The notes under the pieces are model-generated. The model searched no databases. It saw only the letters and a program-made list of their open reading frames with translations, and was not told the DNA's origin. Position numbers and translations under genes: made by a program. A stretch of 64,000 nucleotides of DNA from Drechmeria coniospora (taxonomy: Eukaryota; Ascomycota; Sordariomycetes; Hypocreales; Ophiocordycipitaceae), in assembly GCF_001625195.1 (NCBI RefSeq), contig NC_054389.1:5266520-5330519 (forward strand), given 5' to 3'. Shown here piece by piece: positions 44,947 through 55,940 of the stretch (position 1 is the stretch's first letter; each line of letters opens with the position of its first letter).

Positions 44947-45179
44947 GTGCTCATACTTGTGTGCTCATACTTGTCCTTATACTTGTGTCCTCATACTCGA
45001 GTGCTCAAACTCGAGTGTTCATACTCGTGTGCTCATACTTGTGTGCTCATACTCGTGTGCTCATACTTGTGTGCTCATACTCGTGTCCTCATACTCGAGT
45101 GCTCATATTCGTGTCATCATACTCGAGTGCTCATACTCGTGTGCTTATACTCGTGTGCATATACTCCTGTGCTCATACT
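44947..45179. repeat. 14-bp minisatellite, about 16-17 copies
   Basis: The consensus is GTGCTCATACTCGT. Copies differ mainly by C/T and G/A-type changes (CTCGT, CTTGT, CTCGA), and one copy near 44975 is shortened to 12 bp. Because 14 is not a multiple of three, all three forward frames read similar Leu/Val/Cys/Ser repeats. These are therefore by-products and not evidence of coding. Confidence 0.9.
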
Positions 45180-46314
45180 ACATGCACTCCATGCCCAGGA
45201 CAAATACTTGCACCCAGGCGCAACTGTGTTCAGAAGCTGGCCGTTTGAATCTGTTCTTTTTTTCGTTCCTTCCTGACTCTCACTGGCTCCATTAATTACC
45301 TCGTCACTCTTCCTGCTTCGTGCCATCATTCACGACGAGAACAAAGTACCTACTTGTACGGGTAAGCAAGTACATCCATTCGTAGGTGTACATGTAGTAT
45401 TAACAGTAGTAGTAACAGTGGCAATTCTCTGGTAGATGGTGGGCTGAGGGTCGGTTTAAACGGTTCGTTCGAGATCCAACCCGCCTGCGGTGTTCGCTGG
45501 ACGATCGGCTGCGTGTACGAGACGCAATTGATCCGGCCTGATCGAGTCTTCGGTGCACTTACCATTGCGGAGTAGCATGCTGGCTCGCACTGTATGTGCA
45601 ATGTCTACTACCTAGTAGTTTCACGGGCATGACGCAAGTCCTATGACTCGGTACTCCGTGCCATGCTCTCGTACAGCTAGGTGTATCATCACTACCGTGA
45701 ATGTACGTGAGGTTAAATGTCACATTGCCATTGGGTGTTGCCCAGTAGAGCCACCTTCCCCTTGGTCTCAAGGTCGGCATGAGCGATGTCACGGACGGAC
45801 AGCGTATCTGCCGAGAATGCTCGGGTACTGAACGATGATCGTGCGAGCAGGAATGAACGTGTACTTGCATGCAGTCCAATCCTCGGCCTCGACGAAAAGG
45901 ACACAACAAGACCTTTACCGTTGAGTGAATCTACGTGTAGTCCCCCGGTTTGTCCTTCGACCCTCTGCTGTACTTCCCTTGCCACTCCAAGTGTACGAAC
46001 CCGTGAAGCGAAGGTGCATGAATAAAACCGCGCTTGCATGTAGACGGACTGTACGGAAACACTCGAGTGCGCAGTTGTAATTAAGTACTTACTTGCTCAA
46101 GTACGGGTACAGTGCGCTGCATAAGTACAGCGAAACATTGCCAACATGGAGTGATAATTAATAATATTACCCAGCAATACTCCGCGCAGTAATGTAGGTT
46201 CATGTACGTTAATACCAGGGAGTACAGGGCGAAATCATTGCCCCGCCAGGTCGGACTTGCGACTGAACCAGGAAGTGAGGAAATGTAAGGAATAGTAAGG
46301 CGGGAATCTAGCGC

Positions 46315-46881
46315 CTACCCTAGAGTTGTCAGAAACCTCGCCATATCTGCATCAAATTCCATGCATTCGCCAACAGCCGAAGCTGGAGTCTCTCTTGTCG
46401 ATGGAGGCCACGCATTATGTTGTTTCACGGATGCACCCATAGTTTGAGGCTCGTTCCCCCCCAGCCTTGACGAATCAGTACATCTGTCCACAAGGCTAGG
46501 ATGAATTGTCCTTCTCTCCATCGTACAAGACGACCTGTGCCACGTCTTCGTGAGAGTTGAAACCCACCGCTGAAAGATCAGCATACATATTTGTACACCT
46601 CGTTCGCTTTGCGTCCACCCCTCTTGTATCTCACAGAGTTCATCCCAGGAGTTTGGTCGTGAGCCGTGAAGCCAACGGCTGTCGGCAAGTGGAGGAACAA
46701 TGAAATGTACGAAGACCACGGCCACGAAACAAATGAACATGAAATGGACCGGGGCGATGTGAAAATAAGACAGCACGTACCCAGCATTAGGTGCCCACCA
46801 GTGCGAATACGAGACGAGGGATTTGACTGTCCGGAGACAGCACGTCGGCCAGAGGTCAAACAGAAAAGAATAACCTGTCAT
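46315..46881 (-). CDS. Possible membrane-associated protein of unknown function
   Basis: An ATG-initiated frame of 188 residues. The N-terminal half is hydrophobic and aromatic (GYVLSYFHIAPVHFMFICF, then VAVVFVHFIVPPLAD), consistent with one or two membrane segments. The C-terminal half is polar (RSSCTMERRTIHPSLVDRC) and ends EFDADMARFLTTLG. I know no matching family. The frame does not clearly extend through splice sites, and codon choice is less GC-biased than in neighbouring genes. It may be real, a decayed gene, or chance. Confidence 0.35.
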   Translation of the reverse strand: MTGYSFLFDLWPTCCLRTVKSLVSYSHWWAPNAGYVLSYFHIAPVHFMFICFVAVVFVHFIVPPLADSRWLHGSRPNSWDELCEIQEGWTQSERGVQICMLIFQRWVSTLTKTWHRSSCTMERRTIHPSLVDRCTDSSRLGGNEPQTMGASVKQHNAWPPSTRETPASAVGECMEFDADMARFLTTLG

Positions 46882-47233
46882 TGCTTGGCCAAACCAAAGG
46901 TGACAAGGAATCAATTACCCCGATGCCTTGAGAATGTCGCATCATACCGATTCCCTAATGCCTAACGCCGTTCCCATTTCCCCGACTCCAGCATGGGCCA
47001 TGCAGCGCCTCAAAAGACTTAAACATCAATATGCACCATCCCCCGTGCAGAACGCAAGGAGGCAATAAGAAGCCACCAATGTGGCTAGGATAAGCCGCAG
47101 CCGACCCCGAGTGTCGAAGATGTCCCTATTCCTACACGTGTTCGTACCCTGCCCCCGGGGCACTGGCTCGCCATGAGGTGACTAGCTTGGTACGCGACCG
47201 GTGCTGCCGCACATGCTCAATGTCACACTTTAG
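46882..47233. other. Short spacer left of the basic Ser/Pro-rich gene
   Basis: 3' flank of the gene ending at 47234. Nothing else recognised. Confidence 0.45.
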
Positions 47234-49510
47234 TTAGCCACGTTTCTTCGGCCGGGCGAGCATGTTTAGCCGACTCATGCTGAGCAGGGGCCCTTTCTTG
47301 GACGGGCTGGCCGACCAGCCACGAGGCTTGATGGGCGTGCGGTCGAGATCAATCTTCTTGGCACTGTGGGCAGCAGTTGCGGCGGCAGCGGCGGCGGCAG
47401 CCATGAAACGGGGGGCCAGGAGCGCTTGGCCTTCAGGAACATTCTCATTCTTGCGCTTCTTGGCCGCCCGACTAGCCGCTTCCTCATCCGCATCCTCCTC
47501 GTCGGTGTTGGCACGGTGCCGCTTCTTGTTGGCAAGGCCATGTGCTGTTCCGGGCAGCACCCTGTTGGGCGACGGGACCGTGTTCTCCTTGTCAGGGTGC
47601 GAGCTGGGCGAAGGCGGAGCGGGGAAACTTCCAGGTATGCTCGTCAACGGCATGATGGAGCCGCGGACGTGACGCAGGCCGGCCTGGCCGGGCGAAGCGC
47701 CGAACCCCTCAGCAGGGGCGTCGCCGAACTTGATGGTGTGGTCGGTGCGGAAGGTGAACTTGCCCGGAACAGAGGCCGAACCGTCCTTGACGGCTGCCGC
47801 CTGCGGCGTCATCATCCGCTTCAAGGGAGACAAGTCCGGATAAGGGTTGTCCTGTGGCTGGGAGCCCGACGAGACCTCGTCAACCGCAGGATACCGCGTA
47901 ATGGCCCGCAGAGGGGACCGGCCGAGCGCCGAAGCCAGCTTCTTCCGAGAAGGCGACTCCTGAGGCGTGACGGGGTCGGCAGCCTCCGGCGTAAATGCCA
48001 CGCGCTTGGACAACTTGCGACGGGGCGTGGTCAGAGGCAGCGGTGGCAGATCCCCGCCGTTGCGCAGCGGGCCGGGGCCCGGCGGAGCCTGAGGGACGGG
48101 TTGGGGTATGGCACTCCTCGGGCTGTCGGTGTCGAGCCTCTGCCCGCGGAGGATCGACTTGGCTTTCTGGAAGTGACGAGGGCTTACCATGCGACGTCTC
48201 GTATCCATCGACCCGAGCACGGAGCCGACGGTGATCTTCGATGCAGTCGCAGTCGGAGCTGGCGCATTGATCTTCGACGGAGACGGCAGCGAGCCCGTGG
48301 CTTTCTTGAGACCTGCGGCGTGGGCCATGGAAGCTTTGGTAGGGCTCATGAGACGGGCAAGACCAGACCGAGGCTTGGGCAAGGATTCCGCACCGCCGTC
48401 GCCGCGAGCGACTGGGCGTGAAGTCGACGCATCATCTTCTTCCCGCTTCTTATGCCTCTTGATGGAAGGCAGATTCCGAACATCCTTGACGGCGGAAAGG
48501 GGCCTTGCCACCGCCGTGGGAATGCCAGTCACCTTTGGCTCCTCCCCCTGAGGCCCGTACCCGAGATTTGCGACGGACGAGGTGCGCTTCAAACCAGACT
48601 TTGGGCGCTGGGACGTCTCCATCCTTGGAGGACAAGGTTTCAAGGCGGAAGCGGGAGCGGTTGGCGTTGCATCGAGGCTGGCCTTGGAAGGGGAACGCTT
48701 GAGGCTAGATTTAACGGGAGAAAAGCGACCGTTCTGGGCCCTCCAAGCCGAGGCATGGTTTTCGATCGAGTCCATTTTCTTGAACTCGGTCATGTGCGCG
48801 GCACTGTAGCGACCGGATTTTCCCTTGGGTATGGCGATGACGCGTTCGCCGACCGCAGGCGGCTCTTCAGCCTCTCGTTGGGCCACGAGGTCCTCTTTTA
48901 TCTTGACGGCCTTGCTTCGAATCTCGTCCATCATTCGCCGGGCCTCGCCGCTCAAGGTGCTATCCGTGACTTGACGACTGAAGCGAAAGGTAAAAGGCGA
49001 AGAGGGCAGCCCGGCAACCTTGGATGGAGTCGCGGTCAAGCCAGCGGCGTGGCCATCATTGTGGGTAGGTACGTCGGAGAAGCCGAGTCGAAGAGCCACA
49101 TCCGGTTTCCCCGTCGTCAAATGCGTCTTGCTCGGATGCATCTCATTGCGTGGGGGCTTGAGAGACGAGGATACGGGGGTGACGGGTCTCTGCCGTACGG
49201 GCGTAGAGGCGGGGGACACGACGACGTCGAGGCTCGTGGGCACGTTTCGGGCCAGCGTGGTGGCATCGTGCTCAGCAACCGACGACAATTCCGGCGCTGA
49301 TTTGGGCTGGGGAGAAGAAAGGAGGTTAGAAACATGGACAAGAGCGAGGAGAGAGAACAGGAGGCGAGCGCTAGAGGAGGCAAGAGAAGAGGAGGCCAGC
49401 AGGAGAGGAGGATGGAGAGGAGGCGAGAAGGGAGAAGGGAGAAGGAGATGGCCTACCTTGGGAATCACGCCCGCCAGTCGCGCCGATCGACGACGCGGCG
49501 GCGGCGACAT
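47234..49510 (-). CDS. Large basic Ser/Pro-rich protein, probably nuclear or cytoskeletal
   Basis: Two exons, 49510-49457 and 49306-47234, flank a 150-bp intron and give 708 residues. The start MSPPPRRRSARLAGVIPK is basic. A conserved-looking block near residues 170-230 reads EARRMMDEIRSKAVKIKEDL, then SGRYSAAHMTEFKKMDSIEN. It is followed by several K/R-S-P and SGLKR/SSLKR motifs, suggesting phosphorylated microtubule- or chromatin-binding repeats. A nuclear-type basic cluster (KKRHRANTDEEDADEEAASR, then AAKKRKN) and a poly-Ala run precede the C-terminal RLNMLARPKKRG. The FKKMDSI block loosely recalls spindle/microtubule proteins of the NuSAP kind; that is a suggestion only. The intron is a multiple of three and stop-free; translated, it would be a Leu/Ser-rich hydrophobic stretch, unlike the rest of the protein. 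Confidence 0.75.
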   Translation of the reverse strand: MSPPPRRRSARLAGVIPKVGHLLLPSPFSPPLHPPLLLASSSLASSSARLLFSLLALVHVSNLLSSPQPKSAPELSSVAEHDATTLARNVPTSLDVVVSPASTPVRQRPVTPVSSSLKPPRNEMHPSKTHLTTGKPDVALRLGFSDVPTHNDGHAAGLTATPSKVAGLPSSPFTFRFSRQVTDSTLSGEARRMMDEIRSKAVKIKEDLVAQREAEEPPAVGERVIAIPKGKSGRYSAAHMTEFKKMDSIENHASAWRAQNGRFSPVKSSLKRSPSKASLDATPTAPASALKPCPPRMETSQRPKSGLKRTSSVANLGYGPQGEEPKVTGIPTAVARPLSAVKDVRNLPSIKRHKKREEDDASTSRPVARGDGGAESLPKPRSGLARLMSPTKASMAHAAGLKKATGSLPSPSKINAPAPTATASKITVGSVLGSMDTRRRMVSPRHFQKAKSILRGQRLDTDSPRSAIPQPVPQAPPGPGPLRNGGDLPPLPLTTPRRKLSKRVAFTPEAADPVTPQESPSRKKLASALGRSPLRAITRYPAVDEVSSGSQPQDNPYPDLSPLKRMMTPQAAAVKDGSASVPGKFTFRTDHTIKFGDAPAEGFGASPGQAGLRHVRGSIMPLTSIPGSFPAPPSPSSHPDKENTVPSPNRVLPGTAHGLANKKRHRANTDEEDADEEAASRAAKKRKNENVPEGQALLAPRFMAAAAAAAATAAHSAKKIDLDRTPIKPRGWSASPSKKGPLLSMSRLNMLARPKKRG

Positions 49511-52179
49511 TGTTTGGATGCTGTGATGAACGGACGGGTGGTGTATTGCGGTTGCTAAGAAGCGAACAAAGTCAAAAGCAACGATGGCGAGTCCAACCAG
49601 AAGCAAGGTGAAGGAAAAGGAATGCAGCAAAAATCGGGGACTCTGTGCAAGGGTGAGCTGTATGATGTCAGGACAGCATGGCGAGCGGTTGTTGTTTGAC
49701 GCAGGCTCGGGCGGGGAGCGGCCAAGTCGTTTGTTTACTTTCGCTTGGGCGAGGCGTTGTTGGCCCAAGCTTTCTCTCCCGAAGCGCGGCCCGAGGCAGC
49801 CACAGTGCGAAGGATACAGTACGAGGGTGAAATATGCACGATACAGGCACTGTGTTCACCACCACCTTGGCAAGGCAGCAAGTCGGCCCGGTTGGTTCTT
49901 GGTTTCTACGCGGTTCCAAGAGTGTACTGTCGTAGTAACATGCTAATATACTCCGTATTGCTGTACAGTACATGTACGGAGTACAGCTATGCAAGTAATT
50001 ACGGAGTACTGTACATGTGCGGAGTACTTACGGAGCAGGTATGCAGGACAAGTAAATATTACTGTACAGTAAGAACTGCACCCATCAACCTCCAGAGCTG
50101 CTCGCGGCATTCGTTCCCATGCACAATGGAACCCCCAACGATTCGTCTTCATTATTGGTACCAACAGTCTGCAGCTGGTCGGGTCGAACCGTAATGACCG
50201 GAAAGCAGATGAGAACCCCTGGAGAAGCTCAAGTGCGCGGTACGCCAACAGCAAGGACACGCACACCAATGCGTACCGGCATGCAGGCATGTCTGTCTGG
50301 CCAGCCAGCCACCCACTCGCTCACCCATTCATTCATTCTGGCCTAGGCGGTGATTGAACCAAATGAGTCTACTGTACGGCACCATCATGAGCCAGTCTAC
50401 TCCGCACAGGAAGAATCCGACCTGGATGGATGGCGCTGTGCCGTAGCCGACAGGTGAAATGTACCTGGCTGTGCTCGCTAGGACATATTACTCGTACTTG
50501 TGCGTGCAGGTACGGGGAGGGAGTAAGTGCTGTATCAGCACGGAGCAATTCGGTTCACATGGCATGTGGCATTCGAGGTCCGTCCGAGGGTGGTGGATAT
50601 GGATGGTCGAGTCCACCTCCCAACGGATTTTCTCCCCTCGCCGTGCGTCCGTGGCCAAGACTGGACCTGGGCACATCCTATAATAGTGCCCGTACTAACT
50701 CCTGTACGCCGGTACACCAGCCCAAGTAAGTACAGTACTTGGTACAAGTAAAGGAGTGGTGGCTGGCATCGCAAAGTATCAGGTATCAAGGTTTTAACGA
50801 CCAGCGTTGGGGCCGGGCCAGCTTGTATTGCACCCGGTCCGTGAACGCTAAATGGATCGATTGATTGCCTCGTGCTCAGGGTATGGTACAGTACCTGGCT
50901 AGGTGTACAAGTACGTGCAGGTGATGGAAATGATTCAGGACGCCCGCACTCCGAACTCCGTCCGTACGTGTAGGCCATCCAATTTGGTGGATGGCGGGCC
51001 CGTCAGCTAGTGATGAACTCAAAAGTGGAATCGTGAAATATACTGGTAAATACTCGTCGAGGAGAGGCCGCCGCCGGACCCTCCTCGGAGACCGGAAACT
51101 CCCACAGAGGTCCACTACCGGTACCAACTTACGGTACAGCAGGCAGGTGTACGCCTATACCGCAACAAACACCCAACGCACAAAGGTGGACTAAAACATG
51201 CACACCTGCGTGGACGAGTAAGTACTCGTGCTTGTAATTTCGTCTAGAAAGGCGCCATCTGGGCGAGTAAGTGTCGGGATGAGCGACGAGTCCTGTGCTC
51301 CGTAGTTGTACTTGGTCGCTCCGTCAAATCGTCCACAAGTTCCCCAAACAAGTCAGATGACCGGCGCCACAACAGCGACGCTGGCTTTGACGTGGGTACG
51401 GGCTGGCCGCCCGCCCGCTCCGCCTTCTTGGCTTTCGCGGCTACGATACAGATACCTGCCTGTAGTACTTGAGCAGGTCCGTACGGTGTGCGGTGCCCAG
51501 CATGCGACGCGCGGAATACCTTATACGGAGTACTTGCTTGCTGCAGCTACAAGTACTCCGTACAGGTAGTGCAAATCTGCACAGTGCCAGGATGTGTACT
51601 TACAAGGGCAAGTACTACTACAGTACTTACGTCCTTGCTGCCAAAGTACGTTACACGTACTCCTAGGTGTAGGCGTACGAGTACAACTACACCTACTTAT
51701 AGACACAAACGAGGTGGAAACGATGCGAAGCTTGGTATTGTGGCAAGTAGCTGCAAGTACAGCAATACTTGAGCACTCGCACCCTACCTCGTGCAAGTAC
51801 TCTACACCTAGGTGTACTTGAGTAGATGCGACCGAGAAAAACTAGGGACGACCGTGCCATCATAGCTGAATAATCCCACAGCCTCTCAACCATGATCGGG
51901 TTAAAGGATCGCCGCTTGGTGGGGATGTTCATGGCGAAAATTGTGCGTCAGGTCGGTTGGTCGAACATCATTGGGATTTCTCATACAGCTACGGAGCATT
52001 CTGGTCCGTAGAGTAGGTAATATCAGGCCCGTGGTACAAGTAACGTGCATGCACTCCGTATTATGCCGTACACCTACTCCTATAGTTGTTGAAATAGGGT
52101 TTTATCGGATCACCCATCGAGACTGGACAACGAGACGAGAGGAAATGATTTCTACGATTGAAATCTTGGGCAGATGCGC

Positions 52180-52760
52180 CTGCCGTACATTTGCGTGCTG
52201 CAAGCACATGTACAGTATATCGGTGAATCGTACGGAGAACATGCGCACCTGCAAGTGCAGTAATATGTACCTCTGTGCTTACTTGTACATGTACTATGTA
52301 GCGCATGGAATAGGTGTACGGAGTACCGGTACGGACACTCCGAACCGTAAGTCCTGTAAGTAAGTACTGTAAAGTATACGGAGGACCGAGTACGGATACG
52401 CAGACTCACAAGTGAAGTACACGTGCACCAGCATATCATGTGCAGTAATTACAGGCCTACGCCGCATACAAGTACAAGTACTACTGTACATGTACGGAGT
52501 TGTGTGTACCTACTTGTATGGGTGTACATATATGTCTGTACAGCAACAAGTACTGTATACAAGTACTTACCTACTGTGCAGTACATGCTCATGTGTGTAC
52601 CTGTTGTACGCAGTACTCAGTAGTATAATACTAGGTACCTACTAACAGTACTCCGTAGATAGCAAGCATTTGCAAGTGGTACGCCAGCAATACACCGTAC
52701 ATGTGATCAAGAATAGTACTTACTCGTGCAACACAAACTACGGCATACGAGTAAGTACTG
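52180..52760. repeat. GTAC-palindrome island
   Basis: Examples are TTGTACATGTACTATG (52283-52298), GGTGTACGGAGTACCGGTACG (about 52313-52333), and ACAAGTACAAGTACTACTGTACATGTACGG spread over about 52467-52498. Non-coding. Confidence 0.75.
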
Positions 52761-54344
52761 GCTGTGCTCCGAACATGTATGCGCCATGGGCGCCATGGGA
52801 AGCAGTGCGGAAGAATTTTCGCCCTTGCACGCGACGGTCGAGCCAGTCATTGTTGTTGGGTGCGGCGGGGGCCGGCTGGCCAAGTACCGCCAAGGTTCAT
52901 CCCAGGGTCCATCCACGGTCCATGCCATCCACACACCCCCATAGCTGCGAGACCTTTTCCGCGCTCCTTTCGCAGGCGCGCTCCTGCAGCAGCCGATCAC
53001 GAGACTGCGGGGGAGGAGAGAGTGTACTGTAGCTTCTGCATGGGGATGGCGTCTCGTCAGCCTTTGCCCGCCGCGCGCATGCATGCACCGAGTTCACGTA
53101 GGCAAGTACGGTGCAGGACTTGTAGTGCCGCTGCACAGTGCTCGCGGGCTGGCAAGGTGCACTGCTTACGAGTAAGTAGGTGTACTTGTGCACGTGCATG
53201 TATGTAAGTAGCTGCTGGCCTTTGAGGTTCCAGAGGAGAAGGCGGCGAGACCTTGCTTGACGTCAGTCAGCTTGCCTCATGAGCACTAGCACTAGGCATA
53301 TACTTGCACGAGTATACAGTACGCATCGTGCCTACCTAGGTATTGAATTGGTTGGTGATGCTGTCCCTGTCCGGTCCATGTATTACCACTATAGCAGTGG
53401 TGAAGTGCTATTGGTATGTATGGACGCGAAAAGTGTGCAACGGAGGAGACCCTGCCGAGCGTTGGTGGACGGACTTGGGTACCGGTACATGGACGTGCTG
53501 GCGGCCTGCAGCTGGAGGACTTGTACATGTACTTACTCGTACACGTACCAGTACGGCACATGGAGCATCGCCAAGTGGTAGGGACATGCCGTAAGCATAC
53601 TTGGAAGTTCTCGGTACCCTGTCAGACGCATCACCCGAAATTCAAAAGGCTGTGCAGGCTCAAGCCAACGCGGGATGTTGTGAGCTAGCATGTTTGTTTA
53701 GTGGGCGTGCTCCCTATCGCACCTCGCAGGTCCCCTGACCCACCAAGCCTCCGCCAGCAGTGAGATCCCACCCCGTCTGTCCCTCCCGTCGGGGACTTTC
53801 GGCAGTTGCAGCGAACGAGTAATAACAATACTCGTTCTGCACGGTGTACTTACGGTGCAGCATGCTCGTACTCGTGCCGTATTGCTGGTATACTTACGCC
53901 CAGGGATACACATACTTGTCTGCACACAAGCTTTCTTACTTGCACATGTAAGTACAAGCATCAGCAATACGTACTGTGCGCCGTACACTTATTTAAGTAT
54001 GTACTGTACAGCACATGGCTCGCAATGACTTCGCGGTACCTGGACAGCGGTACGAGTGCTCCATCCAAATCAACCTTGGAGGCTGCGAGGGATGTTGTAA
54101 TAGCACATGCGCATCTGCAATCGACACCTGCCAATAATTGCACTCGCCTACCGAAAAAAAAAGCATGCAACAACAGCACTTACTCGTACACCTACAGGTA
54201 TTATTACATATTTACTGCGATACACGTGCATATAGTACAAATATCCGTACATCTATAATTATCAGTCCAACCATGTATGCATAGTATCCATCTAGGTGTG
54301 TGTGGTTGTGTTATAGACCATGGGCCTTCTCAAACGCATCCAAC

Positions 54345-54935
54345 TCCAACTCCGTAAGTACAGTACATACTGTACATGCACATGCACTTATGAGTGCTCC
54401 GTGCAGGTATACTTGTATGGCTTCGTTGTCGTGCAGCATCCAAGTACATGCACATGAAAAGAGAAGCTGTTCCGAATCATGTCCGCTGCGGTCTGCGCTG
54501 GGCACCATGGAAATTTCCTAGAATGGGATAATGCTTGCTTGTATTTTTACAACTACAGTACAACTCTTACTCGCAGACACGCTCTGCACCATACCCAAGT
54601 ACACAAGTAGGTGTACATGTAGGTACACGGAGTACAGGTAGGAATACTTACTTCTAGGTGGACCAGCACACCTACCAGCAAGTAGTGTGCATGTAAATCC
54701 AGGTACATACACGTACCTCCTGGTGCAAGTACTGTGCTCCGTACTCCGTACTGTACTGTTTGCCTCGCTTCGTAAACCGGCCCGCGGATGGTTCACGGTC
54801 TTGGCACGGAATGAAGTGTACTTGTAATTGGTGCGGAGGGGACCCTCACTGCGACACCTAGTATTCATCTGCAAGACTCAGTCACTTACGGAGTACTGTA
54901 CAGTACTCATGCAAGTACTGTACTCAAAGCATGCA
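54345..54935. repeat. GTAC-palindrome island
   Basis: Includes TAAGTACAGTACATACTGTA, GCTCCGTACTCCGTACTGTA near 54727-54750 (two overlapping element cores) and CGGAGTACTGTACAGTACTC near 54889-54908. Non-coding. Confidence 0.75.
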
Positions 54936-55319
54936 CTGCGCAATAGGAGTGCTTGGACGCCAGTAGTACCCGGAGTTGTTGCTCCATTCACTTGGGAGGT
55001 CTACAGTGAGTAGGTCGGTGTGCATGCGTGAGTACATGGACAGGTACGGAGTACAGTGCAGTATAATAATGCTAGGCACCTACTCGTACGAGTGCTTTGC
55101 TCTACTCGTGGGTGTACGGGTCGTTCGGTGTACACCTACCTGGGCTTGAAAGGCCATCCAAGGCCGTTCCAACGAAATCATCGTCCTCCCCAAACAACAC
55201 CAAATCCTGGTTCAGCTCAGCGGCATGGGCATGGCATGGGTGACGATGGGCAAATGGCGGATTGGTCGGACCCTCCGTCGCCCGCTGTCATTGTCCGTCC
55301 CACCAGCCTATACCGCAGT

Positions 55320-55940
55320 AAGTACAGTACATGTCCTGATGCACATTACCGACTGTAGGTACTAGGTGCTACCTAGCACTTGTACTTGTACATACTTACA
55401 TATAGTAGTACTGAATGCACCAGGTACTCCGTACTCCGTACTGACATGCCTGCCAGCATGCATGGGCCACGTTGACCTACTGTACGTCTGCTGCCACATG
55501 CAGTGTCAGTACAGTACGTAGTAGCAGTGCTGGTAGCAGTGTATCTAATAAAGTACAGTACATGTAGTATGCCGGCACATCTACGCGTACAAGTAAGCAT
55601 GCCATTGCACTTAATTCAGTGTGGAACAATAAACACCCGCTTGGTCTTCTACCCCGCGGTCCACACGTCCTGCGTCCTACTATGCTCGTGTGTACAGCAA
55701 GTACATGCATGTAAATGAGTACTCTAGGTAGGTACCAGGTACGAATACGAGGACCGTTCCGCCGAATACTGTACAGTACAGTACAGTACAGTAAGAGTAG
55801 CACACCTACATGTACTTAATTGTGCTGTACTGCAGGTGTGCAAGCAAGCACGGAGCACTCCGTACGGAGTACAAGTACATGTACATGCATTCGATCATGT
55901 ACAGTACCTTGGTGTTTTCCTTGGTACCTAGGAGAGCTCT
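55320..55940. repeat. GTAC-palindrome island
   Basis: Contains GTACTCCGTACTCCGTACTG (55424-55443, two directly overlapping cores), a pure ACAGT pentamer array ACTGTACAGTACAGTACAGT near 55768-55792, and CACTCCGTACGGAGTACAAG near 55857-55876. Non-coding. Confidence 0.78.

Larger units (their letters stand above)
44045..46314. other. Intergenic region with minisatellite and GTAC islands
   Basis: Promoter of the Stm1-like gene, then a GTAC island (about 44580-44945), a 14-bp minisatellite (44947-45179) and further GTAC words to about 46.2 kb. No gene is supported. Confidence 0.55.

Noticed and set aside
44873..45295. Leu/Val/Cys/Ser repeat proteins in three plus frames
   Set aside because: All three frames are open because the DNA is a 14-bp minisatellite; no start context, signal or flanking conservation.
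48452..49300. 282-codon plus-strand ORF
   Set aside because: Antisense to the basic Ser/Pro-rich gene, with no domain.
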